This document shows positions 19,356 to 27,203 of a stretch of DNA of 52,190 bases, piece by piece. The translations under genes were made by a program, and so were the position numbers. The first letter of the stretch is position 1. Each line of letters starts with the position of its first letter. The stretch comes from Gammaproteobacteria bacterium. GTDB lineage: Bacteria > Pseudomonadota > Gammaproteobacteria > Pseudomonadales > Pseudohongiellaceae. Location: positions 21,538-73,727 of the forward strand of contig PCCP01000048.1 of NCBI GenBank assembly GCA_002731775.1, written 5' to 3'. The notes under the pieces were generated by a model that was given only the letters and a program-made list of their open reading frames with translations, ran no database searches and had not been told where the DNA came from.

Positions 19356-20015
19356 TCAAATTGGATCGTTTAAAGTTCGTTTCTGGTTCCTGGTTGCCGC
19401 TCTTTCGAAGGAGGCATTCAGCGTGTCCTGTAATGGCCTGATCAAATATCTATCGCTAATCAGGGCATCGGTGCGTCTACCTATTTGATTCAAATATTCG
19501 ATGGCCAGATTTAAATCTTCCACCGCCTGGCGGATTTCCGCAGGATTGTATTGCGGTAGTTGTGCGAGCTCCTCTGCCGGGGCAACACTCGCTTGCTGTG
19601 CGACCACCGGCGTATCCTCAGCGGGGGTAAACACCGAAATGCTCAGCACTATCGCCAGCACCGCAATCGCTGCGACGGGAAGGCTATAGCGAAGAAATAA
19701 CGGTCCGCTATTAAACGGCCGGACAATATTATCCCAACTGAATCCAGCAACACTCTGTGTAGTTTGACCGGACTCGTGACCCCCATTTGCGAGGCGGTAA
19801 ATTGGCTCCATTACCTGCTCATCGCAGTCGAGCAGCTGGAAGTCCATGACCGTGTCGAGCATGGTCTGGGCAAAACGAAATTCCCTGGCACAGGCTTCAC
19901 ATTGCTTCATGTGCGACATGAACTCCTGCTGCTGAGTCAAAGCCAGGTCACCATCGAGATAACTATCGATCTGTAACTGCACAAAGTAGCATTGGGATTC
20001 GCTGGTACTAGGCAT
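19356..20015 (-). CDS. Anti-sigma factor with zinc-finger (ZAS) domain
   Basis: 219 residues. The N-terminal cytoplasmic anti-sigma domain has the H-x3-C-x2-C motif at H35, C39 and C42 (SHMKQCEAC). One membrane helix follows at about 108-129 (FLRYSLPVAAIAVLAIVLSI), then a periplasmic helical part (NPAEIRQAVEDLNLAIEYL). It should sequester the ECF sigma factor encoded just upstream, whose gene it overlaps by 8 bp. The inducing signal is not evident. Confidence 0.88.
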   Translation of the reverse strand: MPSTSESQCYFVQLQIDSYLDGDLALTQQQEFMSHMKQCEACAREFRFAQTMLDTVMDFQLLDCDEQVMEPIYRLANGGHESGQTTQSVAGFSWDNIVRPFNSGPLFLRYSLPVAAIAVLAIVLSISVFTPAEDTPVVAQQASVAPAEELAQLPQYNPAEIRQAVEDLNLAIEYLNQIGRRTDALISDRYLIRPLQDTLNASFERAATRNQKRTLNDPI

Positions 20016-20601
20016 GCTTGTTACCTTTGTCAGTGGCAGAGCGCTTGTCGCTGCCGGAATTCGATTGATTTACTTGTGATTTCTGACCAAAGTTTTCATC
20101 AAAAAATTGGCGCAGTCGCGTATTACCTCTCAGCTTTCGTCTTCCTCTATGCAGGTACACCTTCACCTGGCTTTCACTCATCCCCAAACTCTCCTGAATA
20201 TCTGCATAACTGAGTCCCTGCACATCCCGCATCACGATGATGCTGCGAAACGGATTGTCCAGGGACTTGATTGCAAGTTGCAGTTGCTCCCTGAAAAACT
20301 GTTGGTCAATCTTGCCGACTTCGTCCGTACTGCTGGCCTGCTCATCGACATCGGCGTAATGGTCGAGATTTGCCTGCGCCGGTCGCTGCTTGCGTACGTG
20401 GTCGATCACCGCGTTATGGGCGACCCGCATCAGCCAGGCAGCTAACTTGCCATGATCTATTTTTTGCCAGTGCTGCCACAACTTTATGAAGACTTCCTGG
20501 GTTACATCTTCCGCGTCTTCCCTGGCGCGCAGGCTGTAGTAGGCAAAGGAGTAAATCCGTTGCCGGTGCTGTTCTGTAGCCTGCCTGTACTGAGCCAACA
20601 T
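20008..20601 (-). CDS. ECF-family RNA polymerase sigma factor
   Basis: 197 residues. Sigma region 2: YSLRAREDAEDVTQEVFIKLW and AAWLMRVAHNAVIDHVRKQ. Region 4: FRSIIVMRDVQGLSYADI followed by the helix-turn-helix LGMSESQVKVYLHRGRRKL. A polar tail of about 35 residues follows. It overlaps the anti-sigma gene by 8 bp. No Shine-Dalgarno is visible before the ATG, and the predicted autoregulatory promoter lies immediately upstream, so the leader would be only a few nucleotides long. Confidence 0.92.
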   Translation of the reverse strand: MLAQYRQATEQHRQRIYSFAYYSLRAREDAEDVTQEVFIKLWQHWQKIDHGKLAAWLMRVAHNAVIDHVRKQRPAQANLDHYADVDEQASSTDEVGKIDQQFFREQLQLAIKSLDNPFRSIIVMRDVQGLSYADIQESLGMSESQVKVYLHRGRRKLRGNTRLRQFFDENFGQKSQVNQSNSGSDKRSATDKGNKHA

Positions 20602-20612
20602 TTGTAGATAAA

Positions 20613-20639
20613 GACGGGTATCGGGAGGAAAAGGTTACA
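20613..20639 (-). promoter_or_regulatory. Candidate ECF autoregulatory promoter
   Basis: On the minus strand TGTAACC (20639-20633), 16 nt, then CGTC (20616-20613), the -35 AAC / -10 CGTC pattern common to ECF promoters. A second copy of the arrangement occurs at 21939-21964. The ATG at 20601 follows 11 nt after CGTC. Confidence 0.5.
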
Positions 20640-20787
20640 GTAGTTTAATCGCCTGCAGCCTGTCTGGCACGTTTTCCAGAAAATCAACGGCTTAAAGTGC
20701 TATTTGATCTCATCGCGCTAAATCGCCATGGCTTTCGATGCTATACTGCGGGCCAATTCGAGACCGTATCCAAACGCCGCAACCGAC

Positions 20788-21459
20788 ATGAAAATACTAC
20801 AAAATCTGAGCATTTTCTGGGCCATTCTACTGGCATCCACTGGTTTGTGGGCGGCTGAGGAGTTCCTGGTGTTGGCAGATGGGGCCGAAGTGAAGGTGCT
20901 CTTCTTTGAACCCCAGGAACTGCTAGAGGCACCACCGCTGGCGCTACTGATAGCCGGAGGATCATCCGGTGAGTTCATGGCCAGGGCGCAGTTCTGGTTG
21001 GGCAAGGAACTGCTCAATCGTGGTTGGGCCATTGCCGTGCCGATCTCGCCCGACGGCAATGGTTTTTCGGCGGATAATTCCGCTCTGTTCCCCGAACTAA
21101 TTACACTGCTACATGCGTCCCACGCCCTGAAAGCGGGCAAGCCACTGCTACTGGGGATTTCCAGTGGTGGTAGCGCCGCGCTGACAATCGCGGCACAAAA
21201 CCCCGCAGCTTATCTGGGCGTAGTGGCCACGCCGGGGCGAATCGACCTGGATAGTTCCTTGGGGTCGCTAAACAGCTTGCCGATCTACTTGCGCATCGGC
21301 GAACAGGATATTTTTCGTTGGAATCGCGGAATCGATGCGATGGTTGAAGTGCTGCAGCTTTCCGGGGCCCGCGTCGATGCCGCCATCGTGCCGGGCGCCA
21401 GGCACATCTTCAAGCTGGACTGGGATAATCTTGAAAGCTGGCTCACAAAGCTACAATAG
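20788..21459 (+). CDS. Exported alpha/beta hydrolase
   Basis: 223 residues from ATG 20788: signal peptide (MKILQNLSIFWAILLASTGLWA), then an alpha/beta-hydrolase core. The nucleophile elbow is G123-I-S125-S-G127 (LLGISSGGSAA), the acid probably D174 (RIGEQDIF) and the base H206 (PGARHIF). Oxyanion-hole-like LLIAGGSSGEF lies near residue 53. The substrate is unknown. The frame is open 20 codons further upstream, but those residues are not signal-like. It is divergent from the sigma operon. Confidence 0.78.
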   Translation: MKILQNLSIFWAILLASTGLWAAEEFLVLADGAEVKVLFFEPQELLEAPPLALLIAGGSSGEFMARAQFWLGKELLNRGWAIAVPISPDGNGFSADNSALFPELITLLHASHALKAGKPLLLGISSGGSAALTIAAQNPAAYLGVVATPGRIDLDSSLGSLNSLPIYLRIGEQDIFRWNRGIDAMVEVLQLSGARVDAAIVPGARHIFKLDWDNLESWLTKLQ

Positions 21460-21497
21460 CCCGACTGCTGTGCAGCCAGGCCATCGCCCCAATGACT

Positions 21498-21857
21498 TTA
21501 GAATCGAGCTTCTTCGATCCAGTAATTGCTTACCACACCGTCGATGAACTCGATAGACAGGGTTTCGGTTCTTTCTTCTTCCAAATCAACCGAGAACACC
21601 AGAAACAAGCCGACCTCAATATCTTTTTCCGATCGATTCCGATATTTCCAGATTTCGGTGCCATCGGCATAGCTCAGTTTAGTGACTGGGTGTCCAAACG
21701 TAGTTTCCACCCAATCCACATCACTTTCGCCAATCTGTAACCTGGTTACGTCCGTCTCGTTTCACACAGTTTGCAGCGGACGAGAATCCGAGTCTACGGT
21801 GACTAGGCAGCCGCTGAGGACAATACCCATGGCGACTAACAGAGCTTTCTTTATCAT
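21498..21857 (-). pseudogene. BamE/SmpA-like lipoprotein gene interrupted by in-frame TGA
   Basis: ATG at 21857, preceded by GGGGA, opens a lipoprotein signal (MIKKALLVAMGIVLSGC, C17) and continues to codon 31. Codon 32 is TGA (21764-21762). The same frame then continues without break to 21498: NETDVTRLQIGESDVDWVET, FGHPVTKL, DGTEIWKYRNRSEKD and FIDGVVSNYWIEEARF. The second part resembles small outer-membrane lipoproteins of the BamE type (xxIxxGxxxxDWVxxxxGxP and DGTEIWKY). One point mutation would explain the break. A sequencing error or readthrough are alternatives. Confidence 0.72.
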
Positions 21858-21938
21858 TGAACATTCCCCACGATTTGTTTATTAAATTGCTTTGATCGTC
21901 ATTACTTTTCGATTAAACGCCGACAGATCTCCGCTTAA

Positions 21939-21964
21939 GACGAGCCAGGCCGGGAAAGGTTACA
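21939..21964 (-). promoter_or_regulatory. Second candidate ECF promoter, upstream of the broken lipoprotein gene
   Basis: TGTAACC (21964-21958), 15 nt, then CGTC (21942-21939) on the minus strand. It shares the strings CTGTAACCTT and CGTCTT with the promoter-like site before the sigma gene. It lies about 80 bp upstream of the lipoprotein ATG. Confidence 0.42.
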
Positions 21965-22234
21965 GCCCGAGGCTTCCTCAATTCTAGACTACATGCCTGA
22001 ATTGAAGCTGAACGACCTTAGGCGTTCTGTCTTAAACGCCCTGCCTCGTCATCGTTGCCATCCAGATCTACCGGTAACACCAACATACAGGAAAAGAATT
22101 GTCAGCTAATACACAAAATTAAGTGGGAACCGCGGTCTCCACTGCCCTAACCAATCTTCAAACCATTCAGCAGCGATTGCGAATTAGCTAATTTCCTATT
22201 TATATCGAGATACCTCGGACACAGACTCTTTCAC
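21965..22234. other. Gene-free region before the BASS transporter
   Basis: Together with 21858-21938 this is a 377-bp gene-free stretch between divergent genes. It holds a hairpin GGCGTT-8 nt-AACGCC at 22021-22040. Two short protein-like fragments are seen on the minus strand, VDLDGNDDEAGRLRQNA (about 22073-22023) and AAEWFEDWLGQWRPRFPL (about 22178-22125). They may be gene debris, but I cannot assign them. Confidence 0.3.
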
Positions 22235-23260
22235 TTGAAAAAAAATGAAATAGCATCATATGATCGATTCATTCGGAACAACTCCAGTGAAGCAAATAAT
22301 TTGGCGCTAAATCTATTTAATAAACTATTCCCACTCTGGGCGGTATTACTCTCGATTGCGGCTTTCTTTTTCAACGCCCTCTTTAGCGGTCTGCAGGCAG
22401 CAATCGTTCCATTGTTGGCCCTGGTCATGTTTATGATGGGTCTCACCCTGGCGCAAGATGACTTCCAGCGGATCTGGAACCACCCCAAGCCGATTTTCGT
22501 GGGAGTGCTCTTACAATTTCTGCTGATGCCAATGCTGGCCCTGGTGCTCGCCAGCATGTTGCAATTATCGAATCAATTAACCGTGGGCATGGTACTACTC
22601 GGGAGCTGCGCCGGGGGCACCGCATCCAATGTGATTTGCTATCTTGCCAAGGGCGATGTCGCGCTCTCAATCAGCATGACCATGAGCTCTACTCTAATCG
22701 GCGTCATAGCAACTCCCTTGCTCTGCAGTTTTTATCTTGCCGAGACCGTAAGTGTGGATACCATGGGATTGTTGCTAAGCATATTCCAAATAGTGTTCCT
22801 GCCAGTGATATTGGGTTCGCTTGTAAATCATTACTTTCATTCGGTGGTCGCGAAACTGGAGCCTCTGATTCCGACCCTGTCGATAATCATTATCCTGGCA
22901 ATTATTGCCATCGTGGTTGCATTGAATGCTTCCAGTCTGATCGAAGTGGGACTGATGACACTAGTTGCAGTTATTCTGCATAACTGCCTCGGCCTCAGCT
23001 TTGGATTTTATATTAGCAGAATGTTTGGCTTCGATCTGAAGCAGAGCCAGACCATCGCGATCGAAGTAGGCATGCAGAACTCAGGCCTGGCAGTCGCGCT
23101 GGCCTTGCAGTTTTTTTCCGCTACAGCGGCGCTGCCCGGGGCATTATTCAGCATCTGGCATAACATCAGTGGATCATTGCTGGCTGCCGCGTGGAGCAAG
23201 AAAAGAGAATCGCTGGAGTACCTTATTAAAGATGACGAACACTTAAAAACACGGGGCTAG
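22235..23260 (+). CDS. Bile acid:sodium symporter (BASS) family transporter
   Basis: Polytopic inner-membrane protein with about nine to ten hydrophobic segments. Family hallmarks are FMMGLTLAQDDFQRIW, the crossover GSCAGGTASNVICYLAKGDVALS, and the second crossover IAIEVGMQNSGLAVALA. Many bacterial members move pyruvate, pantothenate or other organic anions rather than bile acids; the substrate cannot be read here. The start is uncertain. TTG at 22235 has no ribosome-binding site, and family members usually begin near LNLFNKLFPLW, so an internal TTG around 22301 may be the true start. Confidence 0.85.
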   Translation: MKKNEIASYDRFIRNNSSEANNLALNLFNKLFPLWAVLLSIAAFFFNALFSGLQAAIVPLLALVMFMMGLTLAQDDFQRIWNHPKPIFVGVLLQFLLMPMLALVLASMLQLSNQLTVGMVLLGSCAGGTASNVICYLAKGDVALSISMTMSSTLIGVIATPLLCSFYLAETVSVDTMGLLLSIFQIVFLPVILGSLVNHYFHSVVAKLEPLIPTLSIIIILAIIAIVVALNASSLIEVGLMTLVAVILHNCLGLSFGFYISRMFGFDLKQSQTIAIEVGMQNSGLAVALALQFFSATAALPGALFSIWHNISGSLLAAAWSKKRESLEYLIKDDEHLKTRG

Positions 23261-23356
23261 GGAGCAGCAAAGTTGGCGGGGTAAGAATATCGACAGGGAA
23301 CAAGTCAGAATCCACCTATTCCTAAAAAATTGTTCTAAAAATTAATCAAAGACTCC

Positions 23357-23452
23357 TCAACCATAGTGTTACTCGAGGCACCTTCGGGTTATTTCGCCGA
23401 CCCCTTTGGCCGCCGTAGTGCCCTACTGATCGGCAGCTTTCACGTGGCCTGA
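23357..23452 (+). pseudogene. MFS transporter remnant
   Basis: A short frame ending in TGA (23450-23452) encodes VLLEAPSGYFADPFGRRSAL followed by LIGS, an unmistakable loop 2-3 motif A of major facilitator transporters (E-x-P-S-G-x-x-A-D-x-x-G-R-R). No start, no further helices. It lies in the 572-bp stretch between the BASS gene and glnK, next to 23453-23536, where I see nothing convincing. It suggests a transporter gene was lost here. Confidence 0.55.
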
Positions 23453-23536
23453 TTAATGTAACCCTACCGGGAATCCCACGGCATCTCCCTGGCCGGGTTC
23501 GGATTGTTATGGTTTTCCAAAAACTCGGTGGTGACG

Positions 23537-23567
23537 GTAGCAAATAAATTCTGCAACGTGTTGCTAC
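23537..23567 (+). repeat. Hairpin upstream of strong terminator
   Basis: GTAGCAA (23537-23543) and TTGCTAC (23561-23567), 7-bp perfect arms around 17 nt. Together with the terminator at 23590 this could be the body of a small RNA. I could not find a matching promoter. Confidence 0.3.
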
Positions 23568-23589
23568 AATAAACAGACCCTCTCCACCA

Positions 23590-23640
23590 GGGGTAGTCGC
23601 TCATCACCTCCCTCCCGATGAGTAACTACCCCCGTTTTTT
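23590..23640 (+). terminator. Rho-independent terminator
   Basis: GGGGTAGT-cg-CTCATC, 11-nt loop, GATGAG-ta-ACTACCCC, then CG and six T (23635-23640). Fourteen base pairs with one 2x2 internal loop. Functional on the plus strand only. It is 330 bp beyond the BASS stop, so it ends either a long BASS transcript or a separate small RNA. It also insulates glnK. Confidence 0.8.
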
Positions 23641-23701
23641 CCAAAAATCTGGATTCCCGTACCGGCCCATACCCCGGTGCTGACCCCAACCCCGTGCAAG
23701 A

Positions 23702-23714
23702 CACCAAATTGGTG
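23702..23714. promoter_or_regulatory. NtrC-like binding site upstream of glnK
   Basis: CACCA-AAT-TGGTG, the core of the NtrC dyad (GCACCA-N-TGGTGC type), about 120 bp upstream of the glnK start. This fits nitrogen-limitation control of glnK-amtB. I could not find a convincing sigma-54 GG-N10-GC promoter between it and the gene. Confidence 0.45.
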
Positions 23715-23772
23715 CTTTATTGATCGTCGTGTTAAAGTTTTTCCTGCTTCCCTAATGAATTGTGCCATCTAA

Positions 23773-24171
<399 letters not shown>

Positions 24172-24186
24172 AGGATGTAAACAGCA

Positions 24187-25497
24187 ATGCTAATAAAAAT
24201 CTTCAATCTAAAAACGCTTATAGCCCCGACCCTGCTGCTGATGCCAAGCTTGGCGGCGGCGCAGGATGGGGGCCTGAACGGGGCCAATACCGCATGGGTC
24301 ATGACTTCTACGGCGCTGGTTCTGTTTATGACCCTGCCTGGCCTCTCCCTGTTCTACGCCGGTCTGGTGCGGACAAAAAATGCTCTCTCGGTCCTGATGC
24401 AATGCTTTACCATCGCCGTGGTAATTTCATTGCTGTGGCTGGTAGTCGGCTATAGCATCGCCTTCGGTCCCTCCGAGTCGGCCTACTGGGGCGGGCTCAG
24501 CAAGATGTTCTTCAACGGTATTGTGGTGGATTCCATGACCGGAGATATTCCCGAAACGGTGTTCTCCGCCTTCCAGATGACCTTCGCCATCATCACTCCC
24601 GCGCTGGTGGTTGGGGCATTTGTCGAACGCATTAAATTTTCCTCGATGTTGTTATTCAGCTTGCTTTGGACTCTTCTGGTTTACTTTCCCGTCGCGAACT
24701 GGGTTTGGGGCGGTGGCTGGCTGGGACAGATGGGCCTCATCGATTTCGCAGGTGGCACCGTGGTGCATGTGACGGCTGGTGTCGCTGCCCTGGTCACGGC
24801 TCTGGTCATTGGTCGACGGCAAGGGTTTTTGAGCACACCAATGATGCCCCACAATTTGACTATGAGCTTTACCGGCGCCGCTATGCTCTGGGTGGGCTGG
24901 TTTGGGTTTAACGCCGGCAGCGCACTCGCCGCTGACGGCGCCGCCGGCATGGCCCTGTTGGCGACTCACATGTCGGCAGCAGCCGGTGCCCTGACCTGGA
25001 TGTTAATAGAATGGATCAAACATGGTAAACCCAGTGGTTTGGGGGCGATTACCGGTATGGTTGCCGGCCTCGCCTCCATCACCCCCGCATCCGGTTCTGT
25101 AGGCCCGGCCGGTGCCCTGTTAATAGGACTAAGCGGTGGTGTTATCTGTTACTTTGCCACCAATTATCTGAAGCAGGTCATCAACATTGACGATTCTCTC
25201 GATGTGTTCCCGGTCCACGGTGTCGGCGGTATGGTAGGCACCTTACTCGCCGGGATTTTGGTGTCTGATCGGCTGGGCATTCTAAGTGGTAATGGCTATG
25301 CCGAGGGCATGAGCATGGCAACACAGAGTATGGTTCAACTGACGGGTATCGTCGCGGTGGCGATTTACACGGCCATTGTCACCTTCGCGCTGTTAAAACT
25401 GGTGGGCTTTGTCACTTCTGGTATTCGAGTAACGGCAGATCAGGAACAGGTGGGCCTCGATATCACAGACCACGATGAGACTGGCTACAATATGTAG
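24187..25497 (+). CDS. amtB: Ammonium transporter AmtB
   Basis: 436 residues: cleavable signal peptide (LLLMPSLAAAQ), then the 11-helix Amt fold. The twin-histidine pore residues are in GGTVVHVTAGVAAL and FPVHGVGGMVGTLL. The signature DFAGGTVVHVTAG and the Phe-gate segment AFQMTFAIITPALV are present. The cytoplasmic tail (TADQEQVGLDITDHDETGYN) matches the segment with which AmtB contacts GlnK. Followed by a strong terminator. Confidence 0.97.
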   Translation: MLIKIFNLKTLIAPTLLLMPSLAAAQDGGLNGANTAWVMTSTALVLFMTLPGLSLFYAGLVRTKNALSVLMQCFTIAVVISLLWLVVGYSIAFGPSESAYWGGLSKMFFNGIVVDSMTGDIPETVFSAFQMTFAIITPALVVGAFVERIKFSSMLLFSLLWTLLVYFPVANWVWGGGWLGQMGLIDFAGGTVVHVTAGVAALVTALVIGRRQGFLSTPMMPHNLTMSFTGAAMLWVGWFGFNAGSALAADGAAGMALLATHMSAAAGALTWMLIEWIKHGKPSGLGAITGMVAGLASITPASGSVGPAGALLIGLSGGVICYFATNYLKQVINIDDSLDVFPVHGVGGMVGTLLAGILVSDRLGILSGNGYAEGMSMATQSMVQLTGIVAVAIYTAIVTFALLKLVGFVTSGIRVTADQEQVGLDITDHDETGYNM

Positions 25498-25510
25498 AAA
25501 ACCAGGCACA

Positions 25511-25550
25511 AAAAAGCCGGCCCGTGACCGTGTCACCGTGCCGGCTTTTT
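25511..25550 (+). terminator. Rho-independent terminator after amtB
   Basis: AAAAAGCCGGC (25511-25521) pairs perfectly with GCCGGCTTTTT (25540-25550), with an inner GTGAC/GTCAC stem. A-tract and T-tract make it usable in both directions. It lies 13 bp after the amtB stop. Confidence 0.9.
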
Positions 25551-25834
25551 CTTAGCTGCATTGCCCAGCGCCTGCCACAGAATTTTCCACTGATGTGCTT
25601 CCACCAGATCACCGGCATTATGCCCCGATTGCAGGAAAATGGGGCTGGCGGAATCGTCCGTCACTTGCCCGGTCAGGCGGATTGCTTACTCACGCAGCGC
25701 CGATGTCCCCCACTGATTACCAGCAGACTCGGCCAGAAAAGTGGCAGGGAATGAAGCAATATACGGCGGTGGTCATATCTTGCTCCTGTCCTTTATACTG
25801 GCAGCTTCACTCTAAGAATTATCAGGAGTTCCCC

Positions 25835-27139
25835 GTGCTCTCTTTTCCTGCGAATCATCTTGGCCAACTATTTCGGACCATCGTTGCCTGCCTGCTGGTG
25901 CTGGGCTTTTTCCAGAGCTCACTGGCGGAAGTCCTGCCCCTGGACAAGCCCGAAAATGTCGGCGTCTCTTCCGAACGCCTGCAGCGCTTGTCTGCCGCCA
26001 TGCAACGCTATATCGATGACGACATGCTGGCCGGTACGGTTGCACTGATATCACGCAATGGCAAAATCATTCATTTTGAATCCCAGGGCTGGAAAAACAA
26101 AGAAACCGGCGAGGCGATGACTGACGATGCTATTTTCGTCATCATGTCCATGACCAAGCCGATTGTGACCACGGCCCTGATGATGCTGTACGAGGAGGGC
26201 CGCTTCCTGCTGACCGACCCAATCACCGACTGGATTCCAGAGCTGGAAGGCAAGGAGGTGATCGTGAACGATGAGGGCGACTCATATCGCATGACCGCCA
26301 AGCGCCCGATCACCTTCCGTCATGTCTTGTCCCATACTTCGGGCCTGGATCCCAGCCCGGATGCGCTCACCGAAGAGGAATTGGCGTTAATGCCGCGGGC
26401 AGCAACGCTCGAAACGACACTGCTTGAGCGCGCACCCCTGCCATTAAATTTTCATCCGGGGGATGACTGGCAATACGGTAGCTCCACCGACTATGTTGCC
26501 CTGTTGGTGGAACGTATCTCCGGTGAACCCTTAGTAGATTTTCTGCAGGACAGGATTCTCGATCCCTTACAGATGCATGACACCTTCTACATCGTGCCGC
26601 GGGACAAAGTCCATCGTGTTGCCGCCGTCTACAAACCCACGGGAGAAAATCAGACCATCGAACTGGCACGATCACCCGAATATAGCGAGACCACCTACTT
26701 CGGTGGTGTTGCCGGACTCTCCTCAACCGCTGCCGATTACTGGCGCTTCAGTCAAATGCTGTTGAATGGCGGCGCCCTAGACGGGGCGAGGCTGTTGAGC
26801 CCTAAAACCATCAACCTGATGATCAGCAATCACAGCGGTGACAACGATGTCTATATCCGCGGACCGGGTTATAACTTCGGCCTAGGTTTCGGCATAGTGA
26901 ACGATGCGGGCAAGGCCAGAGACCCGCTAACACCCGGCACTTTTACCTGGGGCGGAGCCTGGGGCACAATATTCTGGGTCGATCCAGTGGAAAACATGAT
27001 CGGCATCATGATGACCCAGATCACTTCCTACTCTCACCTCAGCGTGAGACAGGATGTGGGGGTGACAGCGATGCAGGCCATCATCGACAGCTACAGCAAC
27101 AAGCCTTATCCGGTAGCGCCATATCGCACTATCCACTAG
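25835..27139 (+). CDS. Exported serine hydrolase of the beta-lactamase/class C family
   Basis: 434 residues from GTG 25835, preceded by AGGAG at a 6-nt spacing and followed by a signal peptide (FRTIVACLLVLGFFQSSLA). The frame is open much further upstream without coding character. Catalytic S105-x-x-K108 (SMTKP) and tyrosine Y214 (YGSS, in place of the usual YxN) are present, as is HTSGLDP. Such proteins are usually esterases, peptidases or transacylases rather than true beta-lactamases. A weak -10 (TATACT, 25794-25799) lies about 35 bp upstream. The 284 bp from 25551 to 25834 hold no gene I can support. Confidence 0.87.
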   Translation: MLSFPANHLGQLFRTIVACLLVLGFFQSSLAEVLPLDKPENVGVSSERLQRLSAAMQRYIDDDMLAGTVALISRNGKIIHFESQGWKNKETGEAMTDDAIFVIMSMTKPIVTTALMMLYEEGRFLLTDPITDWIPELEGKEVIVNDEGDSYRMTAKRPITFRHVLSHTSGLDPSPDALTEEELALMPRAATLETTLLERAPLPLNFHPGDDWQYGSSTDYVALLVERISGEPLVDFLQDRILDPLQMHDTFYIVPRDKVHRVAAVYKPTGENQTIELARSPEYSETTYFGGVAGLSSTAADYWRFSQMLLNGGALDGARLLSPKTINLMISNHSGDNDVYIRGPGYNFGLGFGIVNDAGKARDPLTPGTFTWGGAWGTIFWVDPVENMIGIMMTQITSYSHLSVRQDVGVTAMQAIIDSYSNKPYPVAPYRTIH

Positions 27140-27162
27140 GGCACCTGGCCAGGTGCCCTAGT
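27135..27162. terminator. 28-bp perfect palindrome between convergent genes
   Basis: Arms ACTAGGGCACCTGG and CCAGGTGCCCTAGT, fully self-complementary. The left arm contains the serine-hydrolase stop codon TAG (27137-27139). No T-run on either strand, so it is an atypical bidirectional terminator or an mRNA-end hairpin protecting 3' ends. Confidence 0.5.
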
Positions 27163-27203
27163 ATTACGCCGACGCCTGGGAGGAATGTTCAGGCAAGCTC
27201 TTA

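Noticed and set aside
21762-21764. TGA in the lipoprotein gene as a selenocysteine codon
   Set aside because: No SECIS-like hairpin was seen after it, the residue sits in a linker, and the formate dehydrogenase here uses Cys, so selenoprotein synthesis is not indicated.
26400-26720. Serine hydrolase as a true class C beta-lactamase
   Set aside because: YxN is replaced by YGSS and the gene context is not AmpC-like; the family is mostly esterases and peptidases.
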